A stretch of 64,000 nucleotides of DNA from Hygrocybe punicea. Its lineage: Eukaryota > Basidiomycota > Agaricomycetes > Agaricales > Hygrophoraceae. A program made the translations under genes and the position numbers. This document shows, piece after piece, positions 44,276 to 56,300 of this stretch (positions are counted from its first letter, which is position 1; each line of letters opens with the position of its first letter). The notes beneath the pieces are model-generated. The model saw only the letters and a program-made list of their open reading frames with translations, was not told the DNA's origin and searched no databases. The DNA lies in NCBI GenBank assembly GCA_963556145.1, contig OY744462.1, positions 3,100,001-3,164,000 of the forward strand. Reading direction: 5' to 3'.

Positions 44276-45235
44276 CAGGGTGCACAGTAGCATACCATGT
44301 CACACAGTATCTTGAAAGTACTTGACAAGTATACTAAATATCATTACCAGAACTTTCAGCATGGTATTGTAACAGTATTCAGATATAAACTACAATACTT
44401 GTGCTCAAATTCATCTGAAAGTATGAAGGAAAATGAGACTTATACCTTTTCAATAACATCAAGCCTTTTGTTTCACTACTTTTACTGTATTTACAGCAAA
44501 GTGCTGTATAGTTTGGATAGAATACTTGCAGCCTAAGATGAATCAAAGTATTAAACCAGTAAGGAAGTTGGGGCACTTTTACTATTAGGATACCTTTTGA
44601 ATCCTATCAAGATACAGGATGAAATAGTATAGTACTGTTGCCATATTTTGGATTTAAGATACTTTGTCAATACTTTTAAGATACTGTTTCAATACATTTA
44701 AGATACTGTGTCAATACTTTTAAGATACTATTTCAATACTTTTTAAGGTACTCTTTCAACGCATCTAAGATACTGTTTCAATATCCTTAAAGAACTTTGA
44801 AAAATAGTATAGTACTGCTTCAATACTGTTCAGATACTTTGCAAAATGGTATTGGACAGTTATTTAATGCTAAAACCCAGGGAAATATGGGGCTGGGAAT
44901 TAGGATTCTGAAGTTCTGGGAATTCTGAGAATTGGAATTGCAATACTGGGAATGCTAGTAATGGGCATTTCAAAGTGCAGGCTTTGGGATTCTGAGAATT
45001 GTAATTCCAAGAGTTTACGAAGTTTGGAAAGTAGAATTCTGAAATTGGGGGAGATTAGGGATTTGGAATTCAACAATTATAAGAATTGAAATCCTGGAAA
45101 TGTGCATATTAATGAAAATTCCAAGAATGGGAATCCAAATTCAGGAAATTGGGAATCCAGATTCAGGAGATTGGGAATCCAGATGCGGGGAATTGGGAAT
45201 CCATTCCATACAATTCCATGCAATTCCTCGGTCCA
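44276..45235 (+). repeat. Foldback element, left outer arm
   Basis: AT-rich, with degenerate 25-bp units 'TTTAAGATACTGTTTCAATA' at 44650-44790 and AATTC-rich text after 44880. No coding capacity. The same text is inverted at 61135-62082. Confidence 0.85.
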
Positions 45236-45262
45236 TGAGTGGCTCAGCAGTATTTGTGATGT

Positions 45263-45479
45263 GTCCTGTGTAGTGTTGCCTCAAACTGGTTGACCAGGAA
45301 AAGCTGATCCCGGTCCTGAACTTTTGATGCACAACCAGGGGTTTCCTAGGCTTGTATTTTGTAGCCATGGTTCATGGCTACAAAATACAAGCCTAGGAAA
45401 CCCCTGGTTGTGCATCAAAAGTTCAGGACCGGGATCAGCTTTTCCTGGTTGACCGGTTTGAGGCAACACTAGTCCTGTG
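45263..45479. mobile_element. Palindromic hAT MITE with 8-bp duplication
   Basis: The MITE is 45271-45471 (201 bp), flanked by GTCCTGTG at 45263-45270 and 45472-45479. It is a nearly perfect palindrome centred at 45371, with TAGTGTTGCC ends as in the element at 32972. It is inserted in a 102-bp repeat unit of the foldback element; there is one arm difference (ACTGG against CCGG at the outer part). Confidence 0.9.
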
Positions 45480-45612
45480 AGCTCAAGAGACAATTCCGTG
45501 CAAATTCCAACCAATTCCAAACAATTCCGTACAATTCCCCGGTCCACGAGTGGCTCAGCAGTATTTGTGTCGACTGCAGCAAGCTCAAAAGACAATTCCG
45601 TGCAAATTCCAA
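45480..45612 (+). repeat. Foldback tandem unit (one plus)
   Basis: A 102-bp unit containing 'CGGTCCACGAGTGGCTCAGC' and several AATTCC motifs; it continues at 46760 after repeat A copy 3. Confidence 0.85.
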
Positions 45613-46759
45613 CTTGTTTAGTGGGCCAGTGCTGCGCATGGCATGAACGAGTTCTTTTTTTCCCCTCCTCACTTTCATGATGAGTTAAACAATAACATTA
45701 AATTGCATAAAGCATGTTACATGTGGTATAAGACATATAGTATATGTTGTATATTGATAAGCCCACCTCTCACCATAGCAACATAAAAAGTAGAAAAAAT
45801 AAAACTACATGGTGTGTCTTGAGTGTTCATTGACCTTCTCTCCTACTGTCATGTCTTCTTTGCTTCATCATTATGCAATATTCTTAGCCAAAAGAGAGAG
45901 CAACAGGTCAACTGTCAAATACAACTGCCTCTAAACAGCATAATAACAATTGACTTACATTTGCTTAACCATACTCCTCTATAACCTTGCTGCACAACAG
46001 ATGATAATATGAAGACAGCTATGCTTGAGTGGGCTAATGTTGCATATGGCATGAACAAAGTCTCGTTTCTGTCACTGGATTTTTATTTGTATGATTATTA
46101 CAAACATCGATAAGTGATTTTGCTTGAAATCTATAATTAGCATATAATACATACAGCGATATCACATTGAATTATATGTTTCAAGTAAAAATATCATTAT
46201 ATCATCTGAGTTATACTAATTTCGGCTTATATGGCTGATATATCTATATATAGTAATGGTGGTCACATGTGACTATGACTCCTGTGATCACCTCAAAATT
46301 TAGCATATATGGTGTAAAATTGCCTTATATGGTTAGACTGGTCACATGTGACTGTTACCATTGCGATCAGCAAAAAATTTGGTATACAATATCAAAAATT
46401 ACCTTATATGGTTAGACTGGTCACATGTGACTGTCACACCTTGCCTGAAATGTTTATATTAGTCAGCAGTTCGATTTTCAGCTAATTCCAATGAGAACTG
46501 AAGGTAGTATGAATATTTTGAATATAATTGGAAGGTAATTTGTCTTGTGTGAGACATCCCATATTTGGATGCTTATGTAAGCCACTCCAAACATGGCCCA
46601 GATTTTATGTTACATTCCAGCATAAGAAGTAGAATCATATCTCTTGCCCAAAAAAAATTTCTCTATAGGCGATGCAAAAACATTAATGAATTAATTACGA
46701 ACCTTCACTGAACCAGGTCTGATAAAGAACAAGTCTTTTAATAAATTAAAAGAACTCGT
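45613..46759 (-). mobile_element. Repeat A, copy 3
   Basis: Inverse orientation: CTTGTTTAGTGGGCCAGTGC at the left and AAAAGAACTCGT at the right. It is inserted in a 102-bp unit. Taking a 2-bp duplication (AA on this strand, TT on the element strand) restores the repeat consensus 'TTCCAACCAATTCC' exactly. It has the usual GTCACATGTGAC motifs. Confidence 0.8.
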
Positions 46760-47148
46760 AACCAATTCCAAACAATTCCGTGCAATTCCTTGGTCCACGA
46801 GTGGCTCAGCAGGATTTGTGATGTGTCCTGTGAGCTCAAAAGACAATTCCATGCAAATTCCAACCAATTCCAAACAATTCCATGCAATTCCCCGGTCCAC
46901 GAGTGGCTCAGCAGTATTTGTGTCAACTGCAGCAAGCTCAAAAGACAATTCCATGCAAATTCCAACGAATTCCAAACAATTCCATGCAATTCCCCGGTCC
47001 ACGAGTGGCTCAGCAGTATTTGTGTCGACTCCAGCAGGCTCAAAAGACAATTCCGTGCAAATTCCAACCAATTCCAAACAATTCCGTGCAATTCCTCGGT
47101 CCACGAGTGGCTCAGCAGTATTTGTGTCAACTGCAGCAAGCTCAAAAG
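46760..47148 (+). repeat. Foldback tandem units, 102-bp period
   Basis: Almost four units with 'CCACGAGTGGCTCAGCAGTA' every 102 bp. The 3-fold period leaves frames open on both strands. Ends in CTCAAAAG, the hAT target. Confidence 0.9.
47141..47148. repeat. hAT 8-bp target duplication (left copy)
   Basis: CTCAAAAG at 47141-47148 is repeated at 59915-59922. Confidence 0.9.
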
Positions 47149-47358
47149 TAGGGTTTAACACGGGTAACCCGCGGGTGTTTTTTCAAGACACCGTACCCGG
47201 ACCCGTTGAATACCGTACCCGAAATGAGTCCTTACCCAAACCGTACCCTTCATTTGCGGTTGCCTGCGGTAACCGCCACTGATGGTGGTAACCGCGGGTG
47301 GTCAACCACCCGCAGGTTCATTGCAAGGGGGAGGGGGTCACACAGCTATCTATCAATA

Positions 47359-50300
47359 CTAGACACCAACTTTTTCCAGCGCGGGCATATCCTCCTCAAC
47401 ATCAACAACCTCAGCATCAACAACCTCAGAAGCAGCGCGTTTCCTCTTCTTATCATTCACAACAGCAACCAACTCGTCAATAGAGATCAACCCGTTGCGG
47501 CACCAGTCACCGAGGCAAAGGTAAGCACGAATTGAGGCTAGCGAGAGGCAATTCCTCGTGTACTGAAGCAGTCCGCGGCCTTGGGAGAAAACACGCTCGA
47601 CGGCGGTGGATGTAGGAGGGACGCTAAGATAATCAAGGGCCATGCGGGATAAATTAGGATAGATGAATCGGTTGTTATACCACCAAGCTAGCGGATCTTT
47701 GACAGACTCGACTGGATGATGCAGATACTCATCGAGTTCACTCGTATGCACAGCCTTTGTCTTGACAGAGAAGTCGCCGAAGTCATTGCCACCCGATTCA
47801 TCCTAGAAGTCATGGTACACAGCATGACAACGGCACATGGATTGAGAAACTAACCTGTTCCGTGGAAGCGGCGGATGCTCTTCCCCCTGGCTTCTCATAT
47901 TTATCCAAATACTGCTTCTCAACGAGAGCCTTAGCAGCCTCAATCCATTCTTCCTCCCATTCTTGTTGTCGGAAGTATTCGAGTTTAAGTCCGGGGTGGA
48001 GTACTTTTATGATTGTCAGTGAATGCCATTAAACAGCGTGGTGTTAAACTCACTCATCGCAGTCCGGTAGATCTCCGAGAGATCAGTGAGCGAGTAGTAG
48101 CGGTTGAGTTTCTTGCGTGCCAACTTCATGGCAACAAGGATCGACGGGTGAAGGGCTTCTTTCATATGTAGATTGAGATGATTGTCTAGTCGATCCATTG
48201 CAGGTATGACCGCAGCAACTGTTGCCGTATTACTTGAGAAAAAAAGTGTGGCCTTTTTATATTGCTGAGATATGTTAGTATCGTGCAGACGGAAGGACCT
48301 TGGAAACATACCTCCAAAATGGCAACTAGGTTGCCAACAATCTTCCAGTCCTCATCGTAAAGTTCGTGCTTGCGCAGCTTGAACTCCTTCTCAGCCGTTA
48401 TGGCATCAATTGGCTTGCGATATTTTAGAGCGAACTTCATCATGTCATACGTGGAATTCCATCGTGTAACGACATCGCGGGGGATGAGGTTGGCAGGGAG
48501 CTTGTTTTCGGCACACAGACGCCGCCATGCTGGGAGGGCCAGAGTTGTTGAATGGATAATGGCAAAGGAAAGATTCCTGATCTGATCGTGTGTTACGAGT
48601 TCTTTTAATTTATTAAAAGACTCGTTCTTTATCAGACCTGGTTCAGTGAAGGTTCGTAATTAATTCATTAATGTTTTTGCATCGCCTATAGAGAAATTTT
48701 TTTTGGGCAAGAGATATGATTCTACTTCTTATGTTGGAATGTAACATAAAATCTGGGCCATGTTTGGAGTGGCTTACATAAGCATCCAAATATGGAATGT
48801 CTTACACAAGACAAATTACCTCCCAATTATATTCAAAATATTCATACACCCTTCAGTTCTCATCGGAATTAGCTGAAAATTGAACTGCTGACTAATATAA
48901 ACATTTCGGGCAAGGTGTGACAGTCACATGTGACCAGTCTAACCATATAAGGTACTTTTTGATATTATATACCAAATTTTTTGCTGATCGCAATGGTAAC
49001 AGTCACATGTGACCAGTCTAACCATATATGGTAATTTTGCATAATATATGCTAAATCACATACTGCTCATCATATTCATTATACAAATACAATTATATTC
49101 AAAATATTTATCCTGGCCTTAATTCTTATCAGATTCAGCTGAAAATTGAACTGCTGCCTGTCATATCCCATGCAGCTCCGCCGGATTCCGACGAACTCCG
49201 CTCCGGACTTTTCCGCCGACTTATCTTATCTTATCTTATCTTATCTTCTCGCGTACGTTATTGTTCTTCTCTTGTTAATTACTATTCTTCCCCATCTCCG
49301 TTTACTCCGACCTCCTTTTCTCTTCCTCCCCTTTGTTTACTTGTCACCGTACATAGCAACCTTTTATCCCTTTTATTTTCTTCCGAACTCCGGTCCTCTT
49401 TCCGGAGTTCATATTGTCTTCACGTCTCCAAGGACATGACAATTAGTCTACCAAGTATATAACTAGAACTACAATGTTCTGTAACTCCGTTCAGAAAATC
49501 AACTTGAGTTCCTTATTTCTTACCCACTCTCAAACTTAAGGCTTTCCCTTAAGCTCATTAGTTATCTTAATACTTAGTCCGGAACTCCGGACTAACTCCG
49601 CTCCGTCCACGTCTTCTCAATACGACTTAAGGAAGTAGTGAACCTACTTCAAGAGTTGACGTCTCCGCTCCTCCGAAGAACTCCGATCCTTCCGGAGTTG
49701 CACGCCTCTAACAGTATTTTCTGAACGACTCTTGAGTCGTATTCCCTTTACATTTGATCATGTCTTTCCAAGGCTTCTCCCAACGAAGAACCCCCACACG
49801 TTATCGACTTACACGACCGGCAAACACCTCATCCCAACGCCCAACGATAACCCCGGTCTCTCCGTTAGAAGAAACTCACACTCCGAGACACGAACCGTTT
49901 CCGCGCCCAGTCTTCGAAGAGAACAATCCTCTCGGACCGGGCAATCCTAATCGCGATGATACCAACCTTGCTGAGGCCATCGCTCTTCTAGCCACTACTC
50001 TCCGAAACAAAGGAGACGACAAGCAACGCACCAAAGTCCGAGAACCGGACACGTTTGACGCCTCCGATCCGACAAAACTCCGCCCTTTCCTGGTTCAGTG
50101 TCAACTGAACTTCAATGATCGACCAACCGCTTTCCAAACGGACGGCGCCAAAGTCAACTTCGCCCTCTCCTACCTCAAAGGGATCGCACTTGCGTGGTTC
50201 GAGCCTTACCTTTTGGAGAACCCAGATATCGATACCTATCCGCCGGACTTCATGTCCGATTACGGAGATTTCTGCACGGAGTTGCAGAATAATTTCGGAC

Positions 50301-53300
50301 CTCTGGACCCTAAAGGTAGCGCCGAGAGCGAGTTGGAAAACCTTATAATGAAGGATAACCAACGAATTGCGAAGTATATCGTCAACTTCAATCGTCTCGC
50401 TACGCAGACTGGCTGGGACATCGGTGCCTTACGGCATTCTTTTTACCGAGGACTTCCGGATCGCCTCAAAGATCAACTTGCCCAATCCGAGAAACCAAAG
50501 AACCTCTACGAGCTGAAGGATAAGGCTCAACTCCTTGACGCCCGGTATTGGGAACGGAAATCGGAGATTTCCCGCGCTTCGGGATCCTCTTCTGCTAAAG
50601 CCTCTACTTCCGAGGCCAAGTCTTCAACCGAAAAAGCTTCTGAGAAGAAGTCCCCTGCCAAAACTACCAACTCCGGTAGTACCTCCTCCACCACTCCGAA
50701 AACCCCTCCTGTCTACGCCGATAAGCTAGGCAAGGATGGTAAACTCAAGCCCGCGGAACGTCAACGCCGCATCGACAATAAACTCTGCATTATATGCGGA
50801 GGAGCCGGACACATGGCCAAGGATTGCACCAAGGCCAAATATTCGTCCACTCGCGTTGCCGCCCGCGCCGCCTCCACTTCCTCCGCACCTCCGGTCTCTA
50901 GTTCCGATTCTCTAGAGGAGCCGGAAAAATAGAGAGCAGTCTGCATACTCCGGCACAGGATGTAGGCTGCGTTGAACCTGACTGTGCGCTACCGGAAGTA
51001 AAACTCAACGCGTCCGCTCTTTCTAACGATTCCTTGACGATTTCTCTTTATCATTCTACTACGCTTATCGTTACCCTTGTGGATTGTGGATCGACGCATT
51101 GTTTCATTGACCCGGAATTTTGTTCCCTTCACAATCTTCCTATTTTTCCTACTGCTCCGAAACGCCTCCGCTTGTTTGATGGTTCCTCCGGTGGAATCAT
51201 CGACAAATGTGTATCTATCTCTGTCCGTTTTTCTACTGGTGAAATTCTAATCTTAGAATTTTTGGTCACTCCGTTGGATCCGTCTGTTTCCGCAGTTCTT
51301 GGATATAGCTGGCTCGCCAAATACAATCCGTTGATTGACTGGGTCGAGCATAGCGTTAAATTCCGTTCTTCTGATTCCGCGCCTCCGTTGTCGACTCCGG
51401 TGCCTAGCGAGGCACCACTTCCGGACCCTCCAGTACGACCTCCGTCCTCTCCGTCTACTCCGCCTGGACCTTCTTCACCATCCGCCTCGAAGCCTGACAT
51501 CTCCTTTGTCAGCGCTCAAGCCTTTTTGCGTGGTTGCAAAGTACCCGGCACTCAGGTCTTCCGTATGGAAGTCCGATTACCTGACGCTACCGGTCGCTCT
51601 GCAAGCTACGGCCCTCCGGAGCCCTCCGAACCCTCCGTGGACCTTCACAATATCCCTGAAGAGTATCACGAATTCGCTGACGTCTTTAGCAAAACGAAGG
51701 CTTGGAACCTCCCTGAACACCGTCCTTACGACCTCAAAATTAATTTGGAGGATGGTGCAAAACCTCCTTTTGGCCCGATTTACTCTATTTCACCCTTAGA
51801 GCTCGAGACCCTTCGGGAATTCCTTGACAAGAATCTCCGGGCGGGTTTCGTCCGCTCCTCCCGTTCTCCCTGCGGAGCTCCCATTCTTTTCTCTCGGAAG
51901 AAGAATGGAAGTCTTCGACTTTGCGTGGATTTCCGAGGACTCAATCGTATCACGAGGAAGGACCGCTATCCTATCCCTCTTACGGCGGACCTTCTCGACG
52001 CTCCCCGGACTGCGCGCATTTACACTAAAATCGACCTTAAACACGCCTACCATTTAGTCCGGATTGCCGAAGGTGATGAGTGGAAAACAGCTTTCCGCAC
52101 TCGCTATGGCTCGTTTGAATGGTTGGTAATTCCGGAAGGTCTTACTAACGCCCCGGCGGCCTTCCAACACTTCGTCAACGATATTTTTTCCGACCTCCTT
52201 GACGTCTCTGTCATTGTTTACCTTGACGACATCCTTATTTATTCCGATGACCCCGCTGATCATGTAGACCATGTCCGCGAGGTCCTCCGACGACTCCGGA
52301 AACACGGCCTCTATGCCAACGCCGAGAAGTGCTCTTTTGGCGTTGACACGGTGGAATACTTGGGTTACATTCTTTCCCCCCAAGGCCTTTCTATGGATCC
52401 TGCCAAGGTCCAAACTATCCAGGATTGGCCGGAACCCCGGAAGATCAAAGATGTTCAATCCTTCCTTGGATTCGCCAATTTTTACCGGCGTTTCATTCCG
52501 GACTATTCCTCCATCACTATTCCACTTACCCGGCTCACTCGTAAAGGGTTACAATGGAATTTCGATGATAAGTGTCGTTCCGCCTTCAATGACTTGAAAT
52601 CCGCTTTCATTTCCGCCCCAATCCTTTCCCATTGGTCACCCGAGTTTGACACTCTGGTGGAGACTGATGCTTCCGATTACGCCGTTGCTTCCATTCTCTC
52701 CGTACGCCATCCTGACGGTGAAATTCATCCGGTTGCTTTCCGGTCTCGTACCCTTTCGGACTCGGAGTTGAACTACGATACCCATGACAAGGAACTCCTT
52801 GCCATCTTCGACGCTTTCACTGCCTGGCGGCATTATTTGGAAGGTACTGCTACTCCGGTCGACGTTATCACCGATCACAAAAATTTGGAGTACTTCTCCA
52901 CCGTCCGCTTGCTTACCCGCCGTCAAGCCCGCTGGTCGGAGTTCCTTTCCCGCTTCAACTTTGTTATCCGCTTTCGCCCAGGCAAGCTTGGCACTAAGCC
53001 CGATACCCTTACTCGACGCTGGGACGTCTACGCTAAAGGGGGAGATAGCGACTACGCCAAAGCCAATCCTCACAATTTCCGCCCTGTTTTTGGGCCGGAA
53101 CAATTGGCTTCGTCCCTCCGAGCGACTTCCCTCGAAGATGTAGTCCTTGGCGCCGGATTCACCATAGACGTCGATTCCCTTCACTCCGATATCATCTCCG
53201 GACTACAGGTTGATCCTATTGCCTCCGGACATGTTTCCCGTACCACCTCCGGCCCAGATCCTCGATGGTCTATCGACGATTTAGGTTTTCTACGCCTTGA

Positions 53301-56300
53301 TAATCGTATCTATGTCCCCGATGTCAATGACCTACGACTCCGGATTTTGCGTTCCAAACATGATCATCCTACTGCAGGACACTTCGGGCAAAATAAGACT
53401 CTCGAAATCATCCGGCGGGAATACACCTGGCCCGGACTCCGGACTTTTGTCCGTGATTACTGCAAGTCTTGCACAACCTGCGCGAGATCCAAAACCCCTC
53501 GGCATCGTCCTTACGGATTGCTTAAGCAGCTCCCTATTCCGGAGAAACCATGGAATTCAATTTCCATGGATTTCATCGAACAACTTCCGGACTCCGAAGG
53601 ATTTACGGCCATCCTAGTTGTGGTTGACCGTCTTTCCAAGCAAGGGATCTTTATTCCAACTTACGATACGATTACTTCCCCCCAACTCGCACATCTTTTC
53701 CTTATTCACGTTTTTTCTAAGCACGGAGTTCCTAGTCACGTCACCTCCGATAGAGGCACGGAATTTGTTTCCCATTTTTTCCGGTCTCTCGGAAAGGCCC
53801 TCGACATGAAACTCCACTTTACCTCCGGTTATCATCCTGAAGGCGATGGCCAAACGGAACGCGTCAATCAAACCCTTGAGCAATATCTCCGCGTTTATTG
53901 CAATTATCAGCAAGATAATTGGTCGTCCCTCCTTCCTCTTGCGGAATTTGCTTACAACAACGCTCCAAACACCACTACCGGAGTTTCTCCTTTCTTTGCC
54001 AATAAAGGTTACCACCCTAACCTTTCCGTTCACCCGGAGCGCGACCTCTCCTCCGCCCACGCACGAAAATTCGCTGTGGACCTCGATGAGTTACATCAAC
54101 AACTTCGACAAACCATCTCTGAGGCACAACAACGTTATCAACACTACGCGGACTTGAAGCGCGCTCCGCCTCCGAACTTCAAGGTTTCGGATTCCGTCTA
54201 CGTCAAAGCTGAGCATTTCCGGACTACTAGACCCTCCAGGAAACTTTCTGAGAAGAACTTGGGGCCTTTTGAAGTTATTGCTAAGGCCGGTACTCACTCA
54301 TATACCCTCCGTCTTCCGGAGGCTCTCCGCTCTGTTCACCCGGTCTATCATGTCTCTCAGCTCGAACCGGCGACTCCGAATACCATTCCTAACCGTGTCC
54401 AACCTCTGCCTCCTCCGATCGTTGTCGACGGAGAACCGGAGTTTGAGATCTCCGAAATACTCGATTCCAAGATCGACAACCGCCGTCGTGCTTGCAAGCT
54501 ACTGTACCTTGTACGTTGGGAGGGCTACGAAGGCACTGACGAAGAAACTTCTTGGATCTTGGCCTCCGAACTTGGACATGCTACTGAGCTTGTTTCGGAC
54601 TTTCACTCCGCTTATCCTTTGAAACCGGGCCCGTCCTATTAATTCTGTCTATTTACGATTTTCGCGGACTAATTTCAAGGTTTCCTCCTTTCCCCAAAAA
54701 ATCCCCCTCTTCCCACTCCGTTTCCGTCTCCTCCGGCGCGATGTCCTCGGACTCCGGAGTGTACTTCCGGAGCTCGTATGAATTATCTCTGAGGAACTCT
54801 AAGTTCCTCAGATGGTCGGCCCATTGAACCGCATGTTCGCGGAGATCCTCCACGGTGTCCCATACCCCCTCGCATGCCTCCGCGACCCGTCCCAACATCG
54901 CCGTGTTTTCTTCTGTCGCCCGGAGCAGCTTGTGAAGAAGCTGCTCCGTCCTCGTCAGCGGTTTCTTTACCGCGGGCTCCACTCCACGGTACTCCGATCC
55001 GGATTCCTCCTTTTCCTCCTTTTTCTTTTTCTTCTTCACTCCACCCTCTTCACCATCTACCTCGCATCGCGCTTTTCTCTTCTTGCATGCATCGCAACTC
55101 CGCGCCTTTCCGGACGCGGGCCACACGCAGTTTTCCCGGCGTTCCGCGCACGCCTTGCATTGTACGGCCCTGCTTCTGTAGTCAACTCCGGTCTTTCATT
55201 TATGTGCCTTTGCTTACCCGTCTCTTTTTCTCTTCCCCTTCTCCGCACTTGAGGGCCCCTCCTCCGCCGCCTCCACTTTCTTTTTCTCCTCCTCCGCCGC
55301 CGTTTTCTTCTTCATTTCCTCCTCCACCCTTTTCATCGCCTCCGCCTGGATCTTCTGTCTCCTCTCCTCTTCCGCCTTCTTCCTCTCGTCCTCCGCTTTT
55401 CTCCGTTCTTCTGCCTCCTCTTTCGCCCTCATTTCGGCGAATTCGCGCTCCATCTCCTTGATGCGCGCGGCTATCTCTTGCGAGGACGATAATTGTGAGG
55501 ACGACATTTTTTGGATTGTCTCCTGGCCAGGAGTTTGTTTTATACCATAGGCCCTCCGCTTTGAACTCCGCTGCGGTTCTCCCTTTGTTCCACAGGCGTC
55601 TCAAGGGTTCGACGCTAAGGGGGAGATACTGTCATATCCCATGCAGCTCCGCCGGATTCCGACGAACTCCGCTCCGGACTTTTCCGCCGACTTATCTTAT
55701 CTTATCTTATCTTATCTTCTCGCGTACGTTATTGTTCTTCTCTTGTTAATTACTATTCTTCCCCATCTCCGTTTACTCCGACCTCCTTTTCTCTTCCTCC
55801 CCTTTGTTTACTTGTCACCGTACATAGCAACCTTTTATCCCTTTTATTTTCTTCCGAACTCCGGTCCTCTTTCCGGAGTTCATATTGTCTTCACGTCTCC
55901 AAGGACATGACAATTAGTCTACCAAGTATATAACTAGAACTACAATGTTCTGTAACTCCGTTCAGAAAATCAACTTGAGTTCCTTATTTCTTACCCACTC
56001 TCAAACTTAAGGCTTTCCCTTAAGCTCATTAGTTATCTTAATACTTAGTCCGGAACTCCGGACTAACTCCGCTCCGTCCACGTCTTCTCAATACGACTTA
56101 AGGAAGTAGTGAACCTACTTCAAGAGTTGACGTCTCCGCTCCTCCGAAGAACTCCGATCCTTCCGGAGTTGCACGCCTCTAACACTGCCTAATATTATCA
56201 TTTCGGGTCACATGTGACCAGTCTAACCATATAAGGCAATTTCTGATATTGTATAGCAAATTTTTGCTGATCGCAATGGTGATAGTCACATGTGACCAGT

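Larger units (their letters stand above)
49159..56184 (+). mobile_element. Full-length Ty3/gypsy chromovirus (7.0 kb)
   Basis: LTRs of 555 bp (49159-49713, 55630-56184) begin TGTCATATCCC, end CTCTAACA and show no difference by eye. It carries Gag, a 1.2-kb-codon Pol ending in a chromodomain, an antisense spliced gene, and a polypurine tract (GGGGGAGATAC at 55619-55629) just before the 3' LTR. Everything needed for transposition seems present, so it is probably recent and may be active. No tRNA primer site is recognisable after 49713; self-priming, as in some chromoviruses, is possible. Confidence 0.93.
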
